64,000 bases of DNA from an uncultured Mailhella sp. (GCF_944324995.1 NZ_CALUYL010000014.1:1-64000), one strand, 5' to 3'. Positions 54,732-63,898 are shown, numbered from the stretch's first letter. Notes: generated by a model from the sequence alone, not told the origin. Numbers and translations are program-made.

Positions 54732-55610
54732 ATGAATATCATCCGCATAGACCTCCATACGCACAGCACGGCTTCCGACGGCACGGACAGTCCGACAGAG
54801 CTGATTCGGAAAGCTGCACAGGCAAAACTCGCCGTGCTGGCCCTCACGGATCATGATACGCTTGACGGCCTTGCCGAGGCCGAGCAGGAAGCGGCAAAGC
54901 ATGAGATCATCTTTGTGCGCGGCTGCGAACTCAGCACGGCGACGGAATGGGGAGAGGCGCATTTTCTGGGGCTGTGGATTCCTCAGAGCGGGGCGAAAAC
55001 GGCTCCTTTGGAAACGGCGCTGACAAAAGTGCGCGAAAAACGTCGGGAGAGGAATCTGCGCATTGCAGAACGCCTGAGAGCGCTCGGCATTGACGTGACG
55101 TATGAAGACGCGGCGGCTCTGGCCGGAGGCCGTGTGGTCGGACGACCTCATTTTGCCGAACTTCTTTGCCGACTGGGCGTGGTGGAAGATCGAAAGGAGG
55201 CGTTTCGTCGCTATCTGGGCAGAAACGGCGAGGCCTTCGTGCCCCGCGAACTGATGCCTCCGGAAACAGCCGTTGCTCTGCTGAAATCGGCCGGAGCGCT
55301 GGTGTCCATGGCTCATCCGCGACTGCTTCGCGCCCCGGCGGAAGAGCTGGAACGCCTTGTCGTCCGACTCAAAGATGTCGGCCTGGACGCGCTTGAAGCG
55401 TATCACAGCGAACACGACGCCGGAGACGTGCGCCTTTGCGTGGACATTGCCGCCCGGCATGAGCTTCAGCTCACCGGAGGTTCCGATTATCACGGGGAGG
55501 CCAAGCCGAAAATTGATCTCGGCTGCGGAAGAGGCAATCTTCGCGTCGGCATGAGCGTGTACGAAGAGCTTATGGCCTATCGTCTGAAAACGGGCATGGC
55601 TCAGGCCTGA
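54732..55610 (+). CDS. PHP-domain phosphoesterase (YciV/TrpH-like, RNase AM group)
   Basis: A 292-residue trinuclear-metal phosphoesterase. The nine PHP metal ligands are visible: DLHTHSTASDGT (residue 7), LTDHDT (about 37), CELST (about 63), GRPHFAE (about 138), MAHPR (about 193) and GSDYHGE (about 250). Relatives hydrolyse 3',5'-nucleoside bisphosphates or trim RNA 5' ends. The ATG at 54732 lies after a weak GGA. A broken copy of its first 25 codons lies at 62686-62756. Confidence 0.92.
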   Translation: MNIIRIDLHTHSTASDGTDSPTELIRKAAQAKLAVLALTDHDTLDGLAEAEQEAAKHEIIFVRGCELSTATEWGEAHFLGLWIPQSGAKTAPLETALTKVREKRRERNLRIAERLRALGIDVTYEDAAALAGGRVVGRPHFAELLCRLGVVEDRKEAFRRYLGRNGEAFVPRELMPPETAVALLKSAGALVSMAHPRLLRAPAEELERLVVRLKDVGLDALEAYHSEHDAGDVRLCVDIAARHELQLTGGSDYHGEAKPKIDLGCGRGNLRVGMSVYEELMAYRLKTGMAQA

Positions 55611-56065
55611 CGCGACGGCGTTGATATCGGCTTAATCATGCACAGGCTGAGTGACTTGCCCTTGTCGAATGGCAAGTTCGACAACGCTTCGTCGGAAGCT
55701 GCCTCTTTTAGGTCTGGATGCGCGGTCTTGCTGACGCCAGAAAACGTCGGACACAGCGCCGTGATGACTTGTCTTTGCCTGAGGCAGCGCAAATCGTGTG
55801 TCTGAAAAAATGAAAGAGAAAATGTTCGGACGGCCGAGGCATGCGCGTCCCCCTCAATTATATTAATTAAGGATGGTGGCGCGTTCGGCACAACCTTTCG
55901 GCGATCATCCCATGCAGCGGGGGGGAAAAAGAGCGATGTCTTGCCCTCAGGATGTATTCCGCTCTGCCTGTTGCGAACGCCTTTGCTGCGGCCGGACTGA
56001 ATTTTTTGCGCGGCGATTTTGGTCAGCACACAAAAAAGGGGAGGATGCCCCCTCCCCTTCAAGAG
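55611..56065. other. 455-base intergenic tract
   Basis: A 153-codon minus-strand frame fills most of it, but it lacks family likeness and a ribosome-binding site and I do not count it. Structures: overlapping inverted repeats at 55654-55684 (TTGTCGAA/TTCGACAA and ACTTGCC/GGCAAGT) and the HAD-gene terminator at 56031-56059. Confidence 0.5.
56031..56059 (-). terminator. Terminator of HAD phosphatase gene
   Basis: AAGGGGAGG (56036-56044) and CCTCCCCTT (56051-56059) are perfect 9-base arms with a 6-base loop. The minus strand then reads TTTTG. It lies about 7 bases past the stop codon at 56066. Confidence 0.8.
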
Positions 56066-56842
56066 TTATTCTTCCCAGGCCTTGCCCAGATCTTCGGCAA
56101 TGACCGTGGGCTGAATGGCTTCTGCTCTGGCTTCTTCCAGCGTGGCTTCTCCGCTCAAAACAAGAATGAAGTCGATGCCTGCATTTTCTGCCAGCTTCTT
56201 GTCCGTGCTGAGGCGGTCGCCGGCCATGACCATGTCTTCCCGCCGGTATTTTTTCAGAAGCGGCTGCAGCACCGTGGGATCGGGCTTGCCGAAAATATGC
56301 TGAGGCTCACGGCCCGTCGCCACCTTGTAAAGCGCAAGCATGCTGCCCACGTCGGGCAGGGGGCCCTCCGGAGAGGGGCAGACCTTGTCGGGGTGGGTGG
56401 CCAGAAAGAGCACTTCCGGATGATTTTCCAGAAGCAGGGCGGAGCGGGACAGCTTTTCGTAGGTCAGCTCCGTATCATAGGCCAGTATGACGGCCTGCGC
56501 GCCTTCTTCCTGCTGCTTCAGTTCCGGCATGCGGGAAGCAAGATCGCGGCAGAAGTCCCGGTTGCCCACAATATACGCCGTATCTATGTTGTTTTCCTTC
56601 AGAAAATCCACCAGCGGCGTGGTCGGGGAAAGTATGAGATCGAGCGTAGCGGGAATGCCCATGCCGTTCAGCTTCTTTACATACGTGTCCGGAGCCTTGG
56701 ACGTGTTGTTGCTCAGAAAATGAAAATCCAGCTTTTCCCAGTTGTTCTTGATGAAATCCACTGCTCCGGGAATGGGAATATTCCCGAGATAGACGGTGCC
56801 GTCCATGTCCAGAACGACGCAGCGCTTTTCCGATATCTTCAT
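56066..56842 (-). CDS. HAD-superfamily phosphatase, subfamily IIA (NagD/phosphoglycolate-phosphatase-like)
   Basis: A 258-residue phosphatase. Motif I is VVLDMDGTVYLG (residue 9, nucleophile Asp), motif II FLSNNTSKAP (about 43), motif III IFGKPDPTVL (about 183), and motif IV VMAGDRLSTD (about 206). The C2-type cap between about residues 70 and 170 places it in subfamily IIA (NagD, 4-nitrophenylphosphatase, glycerol-phosphate phosphatases). It is divergent from glpABC, so glycerol phosphate is an attractive but unproven substrate. Confidence 0.88.
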   Translation of the reverse strand: MKISEKRCVVLDMDGTVYLGNIPIPGAVDFIKNNWEKLDFHFLSNNTSKAPDTYVKKLNGMGIPATLDLILSPTTPLVDFLKENNIDTAYIVGNRDFCRDLASRMPELKQQEEGAQAVILAYDTELTYEKLSRSALLLENHPEVLFLATHPDKVCPSPEGPLPDVGSMLALYKVATGREPQHIFGKPDPTVLQPLLKKYRREDMVMAGDRLSTDKKLAENAGIDFILVLSGEATLEEARAEAIQPTVIAEDLGKAWEE

Positions 56843-56972
56843 AATGTCTTGTACTCCTGCGAAAATATTGTCGCTGCCTCACGATATACTTTTTCCAGAC
56901 CTCACGGCAAGGGAAAACACGTTGCGGAATTCATTTTTCAACCCTTTGGGCTCATTGACTTTTTTATACGTC

Positions 56973-57002
56973 TTGACGCCGTTGATTTAAGAGGTTAAAT
57001 CA
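56973..57002 (+). promoter_or_regulatory. glpA promoter region with perfect palindrome
   Basis: TGATTTAA-N4-TTAAATCA (56983-57002) is a perfect 20-base palindrome. A possible -35 TTGACG (56973-56978) and, after 17 bases, a -10 TAAATC (56996-57001) straddle it, so a bound dimer would block polymerase. The -10 match is weak. It lies 88 bases upstream of the glpA start and 140 bases from the HAD gene start. Confidence 0.55.
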
Positions 57003-57089
57003 GAAATAATTTTCGTATTATGGTAATTTGTCTCGGATCTTTTTTCGGAAATGAAAATTTTTCTCAGGCAAAAGGGCAAGGGAGGCTGT

Positions 57090-58700
57090 GTGAAACACAC
57101 GACTGTAGTCATCATCGGCGGCGGCGCTACGGGCATAGGCATTCTGCGAGACCTCAGTATGCGCGGAGTCAAGGCAGTGCTGCTGGAACAGGGCGGTATT
57201 GCTTCTGGTGCAAGTTCCCGCTTCCACGGCCTGCTGCACAGCGGCGGTCGTTATGCGGTAAAGGACAATGAGGCGGCTAAGGAATGCATTGAAGAAAACA
57301 TGATTCTGCGCCGCATCGGTCGCGAATGCGTGGAAGAATCCGAAGGGTTCTTTGTCCTCAGCCAGCAGGATGATCCCGCGTATGAAAAGCCCTGGGTCGA
57401 AGCCTGCGCCAAGGCCGGCATCAAGGCCGAACCCGTGGACGTCAAGGAAGCGCTCAGACTCGAACCGAATCTCGATCCCGGCATCAAGGCCGTGTACCGC
57501 GTGCCCGATTCCAGCGTGGACGGATTCCGCCTGGTGTGGCACAACGCCATGTCCGCCAGACGCTACGGCGGCGAAATGCTGACCCATCATGAGGTTTTCG
57601 CCATCGATCAGGAAGGTGGCAAGGTGAAGGGCGTCCGCGCCAGAAACCTCGTCAACGGCGAAGAGATATGCATTTCCTGCGACGTCGTGGTCAACGCCGC
57701 CGGTTCCTGGGCCGGCAAGATCGCGGAACTCGTGGGACTGGAAGTCGGCGTGCAGCCCGACCGCGGCACGCTGGTGGCGTTCAACCACCGCTTTACGTCC
57801 CGCGTCGTCAACCGTCTGCACATGAGTTCCGACGGCGACATCTTCGTGCCTCACGGTTCCATCACCATTCTCGGCACGACGTCGTTCCATGCCGATCGCC
57901 CCGACGCGCATGAAGCTCCCACCGCCGACGTGCTCAAGCTTCTCGACATCGGCGAAGTGCTCATTCCCAACCTGCGCAGTTATCGCATTCTGCGCGCCTT
58001 TGCCGGAACGCGTCCTCTCTATGTGGCCAAGGGCAGCGCGGAAGGTCGCGCCGCAAGCCGCGGCTTCCATATTTCCGATCATTCGGAAGACGGACTGGAC
58101 GGCATGTTCTCCATCTTCGGCGGCAAGTTCACCACGTATCGTCTGATGGCCGAAAAGCTCTGCGATCTGGTCTGTGCCAAGCTCGGCGTGAATGCCGAGT
58201 GCCGCACCGCCATCGAGCCTCTTATCGCCGATCCTTCTCCCGCCATGCTGAACAAGGCCGCCAAGTACTTCCCCGTTCACAGCGTCCCGCTGGTGGCGAA
58301 CCGTCTGGGCGACGCCTTCCCCATTGTTGTGGAAAAGGCCGCCGCCATGAAGAGCAATCCCTTGCTCTGCGAATGCGAAATGGTCACCCGTGCGGAAATC
58401 GAATACGTGGCGTCCGATCCTTCCAGTCAGTCCATGACGGACGTGCGTCTGCGCACCCGTCTGGGCATGGGCACCTGTCAGGGCACGTACTGCTCGCTGC
58501 GCACCATCGGAGCGCTGACCGAATGTCGGGTTCCTTTCCCGTTGTCGCCTTCCGACAACCTGCGCGAATTTCTCCAGGAGCGCTGGAAGGGCCTCCGGCC
58601 TGCCCTTTGGGGACTGCAGGCCAGAGAAATGGAACTCGGGCGCGCCGTGTACGCCGCCACGCTGAACATCGACGGAGCGAAAGATGAACAGAAAATCTGA
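57090..58700 (+). CDS. glpA: Anaerobic glycerol-3-phosphate dehydrogenase subunit A
   Basis: The FAD subunit oxidising glycerol 3-phosphate to dihydroxyacetone phosphate. The 536-residue protein begins with the FAD-binding VVIIGGGATGIGILRDLS (GGGATGIG at 10-17) and GIASGASSRFHGLLHSGGRY. The C-terminal 80 residues have a BFD-like 2Fe-2S domain (LCECEMVTRAEI and GTCQGTYCSLR, four Cys). A GTG start at 57090 is preferred because GGGAGG is 5 bases upstream and the flavin fold starts at once; an ATG 13 codons earlier (57051) is the alternative. It overlaps glpB by 17 bases. Confidence 0.93.
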   Translation: MKHTTVVIIGGGATGIGILRDLSMRGVKAVLLEQGGIASGASSRFHGLLHSGGRYAVKDNEAAKECIEENMILRRIGRECVEESEGFFVLSQQDDPAYEKPWVEACAKAGIKAEPVDVKEALRLEPNLDPGIKAVYRVPDSSVDGFRLVWHNAMSARRYGGEMLTHHEVFAIDQEGGKVKGVRARNLVNGEEICISCDVVVNAAGSWAGKIAELVGLEVGVQPDRGTLVAFNHRFTSRVVNRLHMSSDGDIFVPHGSITILGTTSFHADRPDAHEAPTADVLKLLDIGEVLIPNLRSYRILRAFAGTRPLYVAKGSAEGRAASRGFHISDHSEDGLDGMFSIFGGKFTTYRLMAEKLCDLVCAKLGVNAECRTAIEPLIADPSPAMLNKAAKYFPVHSVPLVANRLGDAFPIVVEKAAAMKSNPLLCECEMVTRAEIEYVASDPSSQSMTDVRLRTRLGMGTCQGTYCSLRTIGALTECRVPFPLSPSDNLREFLQERWKGLRPALWGLQAREMELGRAVYAATLNIDGAKDEQKI

Positions 58701-59943
58701 CATTGTTGTAGTCGGTTCCGGCATTGCCGGCATGACCGCGGCCCTCACCGCGGCCCAGAGCGGCAAGAGCGTGACGCTGCTCACCTACGGCGCAGGAACC
58801 CTGGCCATAAGCAGCGGATGCATTGATGTTCTCGGCTATCAGAACGGTGTGCGCGTGACCGATCCCTTTGAAGCCATGGCCTCGCTGCCTGCCGAGCATC
58901 CGTACAGCCTGATCGGCGGAGCGGAGACGGTGCGCGAAGCGCTCGACTGGCTGAAGGGCGTGTGCCGGAAGGGCGGCATCGACATGGCTCACGCGGCGGA
59001 GGAGGGCAATCATCGCCTCGTTACCGTCATGGGAACCCTGAAGCCCAGCTACCTCTGTCCCGACAGCTTCAATCCCGAGTGCCTCAAGGATGTGCATCGC
59101 GCCGCCGTGGTGACGGTGGAAAACATGAAGGACGTGCATCCCGGCCTGATTATCGAGCAACTCCATCGCTATAAGGAATTCGCCGGCAAGGAATTCATGG
59201 AAGCCGTGCTTCCCTGTCCCATCGAGCATGCGCACCGCAACATCACGCCTCTCGACATCGCCCGCCATGTGGAAACGCCGGAAGGCATGAAATGGCTCGA
59301 AAAGAGCCTGGCTCCGTATGCGAAGCTGTATCCTGTTCTGCTGCTGCCTCCGATTTGCGGCATGAAGCACAGTCAGCAGATATGGAATCAGCTCTGCTCG
59401 GCATTGAAGGTCAAAATTGTGGAAATGGTGTCCATTCCTCCCGGCGTGGCCGGACTCCGCATGCGCGAGGTGCTCAAAAAAGCGCTGAATGCCGCCGGCG
59501 TCTATATGGTGGAGAGCGCCGAAGTCGTTCGGGCCGAAGTGGAGGAGGGCGTCTGCAAGGCGGTGTATTCTCTGACGGCCAATGGAGAATGCGGCTGGGA
59601 TGCCGACGAATTCATCATTGCCACGGGCGGTCTTTTGAGCGGCGGCATTGAAACTGCTCCGGGCAAGGCCTGGGAAAGCATTTTCCGTCTGCCCCTGGAT
59701 GCCCCGGCCGACACCGAGGCATGGTCGTCTCCCGATATTTTTGGTTCAAGCTTTTTCGCCAGCATGGGCGTCAAGGTCAACAGCGATCTGAAACCCCTGG
59801 ATGCCGAAGGCAATGTGGCGCTGTCCAATGTGCGCTTTGCCGGACGCGTTCTGGGCGGTTATGACTTTGCCGCTGAAAAATGCGGTCAGGGTGTGGCGCT
59901 CGCCACGGGCAGGTACGCTGGTATGCTGGCAGGAAAGGAGTAG
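58684..59943 (+). CDS. glpB: Anaerobic glycerol-3-phosphate dehydrogenase subunit B
   Basis: The second flavin subunit, passing electrons from GlpA to GlpC. The 419-residue protein begins DIVVVGSGIAGMTAALTAAQSGKSVTLL (GxGxxG FAD motif) and ends with VRFAGRVLGGYDFAAEKCGQGVALATGRYAGMLAG, typical of GlpB. It starts 17 bases inside glpA with CGGAGCG upstream and ends 3 bases before glpC. Confidence 0.93.
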   Translation: MNRKSDIVVVGSGIAGMTAALTAAQSGKSVTLLTYGAGTLAISSGCIDVLGYQNGVRVTDPFEAMASLPAEHPYSLIGGAETVREALDWLKGVCRKGGIDMAHAAEEGNHRLVTVMGTLKPSYLCPDSFNPECLKDVHRAAVVTVENMKDVHPGLIIEQLHRYKEFAGKEFMEAVLPCPIEHAHRNITPLDIARHVETPEGMKWLEKSLAPYAKLYPVLLLPPICGMKHSQQIWNQLCSALKVKIVEMVSIPPGVAGLRMREVLKKALNAAGVYMVESAEVVRAEVEEGVCKAVYSLTANGECGWDADEFIIATGGLLSGGIETAPGKAWESIFRLPLDAPADTEAWSSPDIFGSSFFASMGVKVNSDLKPLDAEGNVALSNVRFAGRVLGGYDFAAEKCGQGVALATGRYAGMLAGKE

Positions 59944-59946
59944 GAC

Positions 59947-61155
59947 ATGAAGCGCCATATCAATCCCGATAAATGCGTTGCCTGCTCCACCTGTGTGGTG
60001 CAGTGCCCTGTTGCCGAAGTGACGTCGAAGTTTCTTGGTCCCCGTATGCTGGGACCGGCTTCGGAACGCTTCCGTATGCTGAACAATGGTGAAGATGATT
60101 CGCTCAGCTATTGCGCGAACTGCAAGAACTGCGATATTTCCTGCCCGCAGGGCGTGGAAGTTTCCAATATCAATATGCTTGCCCGCGCGGAATACTGCAG
60201 GGAAAATCGTCCTTCGTTCCGCGACTGGATTCTGGCTCACGGCGAGCTGGAAGCCAAGCTGGTCAGCTATTTTCCCACGTTTCTTGTGAACTTCGGCATG
60301 GCCAATCCCATCAGCAAGCAGATTCTCGACATGGTCGGCGTAAGCAAAAAGGCCGATCTGCCCAAGTTTGCGTCCAAGCAGTTCCCGGCCATGTTCAAGG
60401 AATACAAGCAGCCCGACAACCTCACCAAGCGCGTGGTGTTCTATCCGGGATGCTTCATCAAGGCCTATGCTCCCGAGACGGGCATTGATCTTGTCTGGCT
60501 GCTCAATCAGGCAGGCTACCGCGTGGAGTCTCCAGAAGTATTCTGCTGCTGCGGAACTCCGCTGTACACCAACGGTTTTGAATCCGACGCCAGAAAGAAC
60601 GCCGTCAAGAACCTTGAGGAACTCGCGGCCTGGCGCAAGGCCGGCATTCCCGTGCTGTCTCTCTGCCCGAGCTGCCAGCTCATGTTCAAATCCGAAATTC
60701 CCGCCTTTTTCCCGGATCTTGCCGAAAAGATGGAGTCCACGGCTCTCGACGACGCCATGGAATTCATTCTTGGCTGCATCGAACGCGGCGAGCTGGACAT
60801 TTCTGGAGCGGACACCACGCCGCTTGACGTTATCTATCACGCGCCCTGTCATCTGCGTGCGCAGGGCATCGGCTTCCCCGGCCTCGACATTCTTCGTCTG
60901 CTTCCCGGTGTTCATGCCGTCAACGCCGACGCGGGCTGCTGCGGCATCTCCGGAAGCTATGGTTTCAAAAAGGAAAAGTACGACATCGGCATGGCCATCG
61001 GCTCCAAACTTTTTGAAACCATCAAGGACAGCGGCATTCGTCAGGTCGCAACGGAATGCGGTACCTGCAAAGTGCAGATCATTCATGGCACGGGCAATCC
61101 CTGTGATCATCCGTTGACCATTCTGCGCCGTCGACTGGAAAAAAAAGTTAAGTAA
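59947..61155 (+). CDS. glpC: Anaerobic glycerol-3-phosphate dehydrogenase subunit C
   Basis: The membrane-associated iron-sulfur subunit delivering electrons to the quinone pool. The 402-residue protein has two 4Fe-4S motifs (Cys 10, 13, 16, 20 and 56, 59, 62, 66) and two cysteine-rich CCG domains (YPGCF with CCCGTPLY and CPSC; YHAPCHL with GCCGISGSYG and ECGTCK), the layout of heterodisulfide-reductase-like electron carriers. It is the last gene of glpABC and is followed by a terminator. Confidence 0.94.
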   Translation: MKRHINPDKCVACSTCVVQCPVAEVTSKFLGPRMLGPASERFRMLNNGEDDSLSYCANCKNCDISCPQGVEVSNINMLARAEYCRENRPSFRDWILAHGELEAKLVSYFPTFLVNFGMANPISKQILDMVGVSKKADLPKFASKQFPAMFKEYKQPDNLTKRVVFYPGCFIKAYAPETGIDLVWLLNQAGYRVESPEVFCCCGTPLYTNGFESDARKNAVKNLEELAAWRKAGIPVLSLCPSCQLMFKSEIPAFFPDLAEKMESTALDDAMEFILGCIERGELDISGADTTPLDVIYHAPCHLRAQGIGFPGLDILRLLPGVHAVNADAGCCGISGSYGFKKEKYDIGMAIGSKLFETIKDSGIRQVATECGTCKVQIIHGTGNPCDHPLTILRRRLEKKVK

Positions 61156-61172
61156 TAATTAAAAAATGACGA

Positions 61173-61216
61173 TAAAAAATCCGTCCTTCGTGACCCGAGG
61201 GACGGATTTTTTATTT
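61173..61216 (+). terminator. glpABC terminator
   Basis: AAAAATCCGTCC and GGGACGGATTTTT form a 12-base stem with a 12-base loop, followed by a T run. It begins 18 bases after the glpC stop. Confidence 0.93.
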
Positions 61217-62685
61217 TCGGGCCGCAAATCGCCTCCTGCGCGTTTTTTTATTTTTTCGTACCTGAAAAAGTCATTTCAAACTTGTTTTTGAAGGTTTTTC
61301 ACAGCAAAAATCTCCAATTGCAGATATATTTACGATAATCGTTCAAAATTTTGTATTTAGTATGGTCTTTTCGCTCAGTATGGTTATCTGAAAAGGCCCT
61401 TATTGTGATGTGTCCAGCTTGAGGTGGACTTTCTGCCATCCTTAATAAATCCAACTTTCGCGTCTGAGGGAATAACGTCAGAATCAGAAGAGAAGGGGAG
61501 GGCAGTAATAATTTTTCCATTCCTGGTGAGGAACGGCAACGAGAGCTGAGGAGTCCATGACTTTTCTACAGGCTTTCCAGCATGGAAGTGACGGGCGACC
61601 TCGTCATGGGATTGCAGGCAGGGGCGAGTACTCTAGAATGGAGTCCTTGAACTTTAGGCTGTTCCAGAAAACAGGCGCGTGTTTTTTCTATGGAGTCCGT
61701 GAAAAAATATGGGGTGGATGGCTATTTCAATATTGCGCAGCCGCCATCGAAAATGAAAATAGGTCGAAAATGGGCTGAACAAGGCGTTTCCCGGAGATGA
61801 CGCTGCGGGGCGATATCAATGTTGTATTCAAGGGCCATGCCCACGAGCTTGCTGAGGGAGACGTAGCTGTACGGCGTCCTCCATTGGCGGTCGATCTGGT
61901 GGTGTGCTGCCTTTGGGGTTCAGGCAGAATGTCTTTATCGGGAATCTAAGCAAGCGTCGGAACACTCGGCATGAGGAGAGGTGCAGGGCGGCGCATATCA
62001 AAGAGCAGTGTTTTTGAAAACACTTCCGAATGGGAGCGTTCAAGATCCTAGGGTGACCGAAAAGGAAACTAACGCCCCTCCCTGGTTGGAGATGGAAAAA
62101 GTCAAAGGTAATTCATTTTCTTTTTTTCAAAGACAGGGCAAAAGTTTTCAATATATTTCCTTTAGTGGTCTGAAAAATCAGGCTTTGGGAAAAGGTGAGA
62201 AGAGGGCCCTTTTGGTTTGATATTTTTAGTGCGTTGATATATTTATATTTTGCGTTTGAAAAGTTTACATAATTTACATTATGAGACAAATAAAATAATT
62301 AATTATCCGCATCGAGATAATTCCTATTAGGAAACGTTCTCTATTTTTCTATAGGAACCCTTTAAAAAGAAAGTCTTCCGCCTCGAAAATAAAAAATCCG
62401 ACTTCTATATCAGGAAAGCCGGTTTTACTCCCTAAGTTCGTTGTTTGTTGGACCTGAGTTCGACATCGAAAATTTGGACTTTAGTTGCCGATTCTGCCTG
62501 CCTTGCTTTGGCCTGATAAGCTGTTGTCCTGATCTTTCGTCGTTCACAATACGCAGCATCAACCAGCCGTTGGCTTTCGCCAGCTGATCTTCATTTTTTT
62601 CCGCCGCCTTCGCTGGGGAGCTTCCCATGCATGGCACTCCCCTACTCTCTCGGAAAATTCCTGTTGTGCATTCCGCGGCCTTTGC

Positions 62686-62756
62686 CTAGCTTTCCGAATC
62701 AACGCCGTCGGACTGTCCGTGCGGTGTGTGGAGAAATCTATGCGGATGATATTCAT
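62686..62756 (-). pseudogene. Broken 5' copy of the PHP phosphoesterase gene
   Basis: The first 20 bases after the ATG at 62756 are identical to the intact gene at 54732, and GATTCGGAAAGCT and GGACAGTCCGAC are shared further on. An 18-base segment is missing; in the intact gene it is bounded by a repeated CACGG, so slippage is a likely cause. A 4-base loss after GCT then shifts the frame. Homology fades after about 75 bases. The match starts at the ATG and does not include the intact gene's upstream region. Confidence 0.8.
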
Positions 62757-62879
62757 TAAATTTCAAAGATCCCGCACAGGCTTCACCATTTTTGATTTTG
62801 GAAACCTATCCGGGGCTGTGGTAAGCCGGATGTCGAGATGGTACAGATTCTAAGCAGCCTCGATTTATAACATTTTTCA

Positions 62880-63188
62880 CTTTACGACCGCCCTATTGAT
62901 TACTGGACGAACCAAAATAGTTCCGCGGAGATATTTGCCCGTGATCCAAGAAGATCAAACTATCCGAATGGTGGTCTTTATCGCAAAACTCGCACGAACT
63001 TTCGATGCCCCATATGCAGCGGCGTCCACAGCCGGCACCGAGGGACGGCATTTTCTCGTCTGGAGCGAACCATCCGCTGCATTCTGAAAAAGGGAGCCTG
63101 CGACGAGAAACGCCCCGCTTCCAGATCAAGAACGTTGAAATCCTCGCAATCAATCCGGGCTTTCATGTGTAGTATCGACGTATGTTGA
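62880..63188 (+). pseudogene. Possible transposase remnant (zinc-ribbon part)
   Basis: An open plus-strand stretch reads NGGLYRKTRTNFRCPIC, then SRHRGTAFSRLERTIRC. A Cys-x2-Cys followed by a GTAF-x-RL segment is reminiscent of the N-terminal zinc ribbon of IS1/IS1595-type transposases. There is no proper start, the second zinc ligand pair is not evident, and no inverted repeats were found. Tentative. Confidence 0.3.
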
Positions 63189-63446
63189 ATCTTAAAGTGA
63201 TACTTCAGAAAAAGTCCTAAAGCAATCGTATCCTTCTGTAATTGCTTGTTATTATAAACATTATAAAACCTTGCATTGCAGCGACTGCCGAAAGCGCATC
63301 CTTCCCTCGGAAGTCCCTGCAACGGGAATAATGCTCATGATGCGTCCCCTCCCGCTCCAGGGACCGTCTAGCAGAATCCTGATATTTTTCGCCGACTTTC
63401 ATTGCAGGGGCGGCCTTCAACAAATCATCCGCCCTGCCCTCTTGGT

Positions 63447-63485
63447 CAATTAAAACATAAACGCCCTGTGTTTCCACAGGGCGTT
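63447..63485 (-). terminator. hydAB terminator
   Basis: AACGCCCTGTG (63460-63470) and CACAGGGCGTT (63475-63485) are perfect 11-base arms with a 4-base loop. The minus strand then reads TATGTTTTAATT. It lies 26 bases past the hydB stop. Confidence 0.85.
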
Positions 63486-63511
63486 CAGCATAAAAGGATG
63501 AGGCCTTTTTA

Positions 63512-63889
63512 CTAGGCTTCGTAAGGATACTTCTTATAGCGGAATTCACCACCGCGAGGTCCGGGGTACTGGCCCTCCTCGTGCAGCTTTCTGACGGCAG
63601 CGGACTTATCCGTCCACGTCGTATGCAGAAGGTGATGAGACTTTTCGCTCAGAGGTTTGTCCAGAAACTTCTTGTAAAGTTCCTGCACCTGCACGTTGTC
63701 CTGAGAGGCGCGATGAACAAAGGACTTGTCTTCGCGGTACACGCTTGCGATGCGGTCCTGCATATAGTCCTTGAGACTGCGCACACCTGCAACGGCACGA
63801 CCGGTCCAATGAGCGCCAATAGCCAACGTGCCGGTGATGATGCAGCAGCCACGCAGGAAACCACGACGGGTAATGCTCTTAATAGACAT
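63512..63889 (-). CDS. hydB: Periplasmic [FeFe] hydrogenase small subunit
   Basis: A 125-residue subunit wrapping around HydA. The N-terminus is a Tat signal (RRGFLRG followed by a hydrophobic CCIITGTLAIGAHW core and an AVA cleavage region), which exports the folded HydAB complex. The mature part, DYMQDRIASVYREDKSFVHRASQ to LYKKFLDKPLSEKSHHLLHT, matches Desulfovibrio HydB closely. AAGGAG is 6 bases before the ATG, and the stop of hydA lies 9 bases upstream. Confidence 0.95.
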   Translation of the reverse strand: MSIKSITRRGFLRGCCIITGTLAIGAHWTGRAVAGVRSLKDYMQDRIASVYREDKSFVHRASQDNVQVQELYKKFLDKPLSEKSHHLLHTTWTDKSAAVRKLHEEGQYPGPRGGEFRYKKYPYEA

Positions 63890-63898
63890 GGTATCTCC

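Larger units (their letters stand above)
61217..63446. other. 2.2 kb gene-poor tract with gene remnants
   Basis: No frame of convincing length or family likeness, and AT-rich stretches (notably 62090-62400) that depart from the local GC-rich composition. Two remnants are recognisable: a broken start of the PHP gene (62686-62756) and a possible transposase zinc-ribbon (62880-63188). Other short readable pieces, such as a plus frame at 61557-61778 and a minus frame at 61299-61520, I cannot assign. It looks like a tract of decayed genes between glpABC and hydAB. Confidence 0.65.

Noticed and set aside
55601-56062. Minus-strand frame of 153 codons after the PHP gene
   Set aside because: No ribosome-binding site, no family likeness, overlaps the end of the PHP gene and the HAD terminator.
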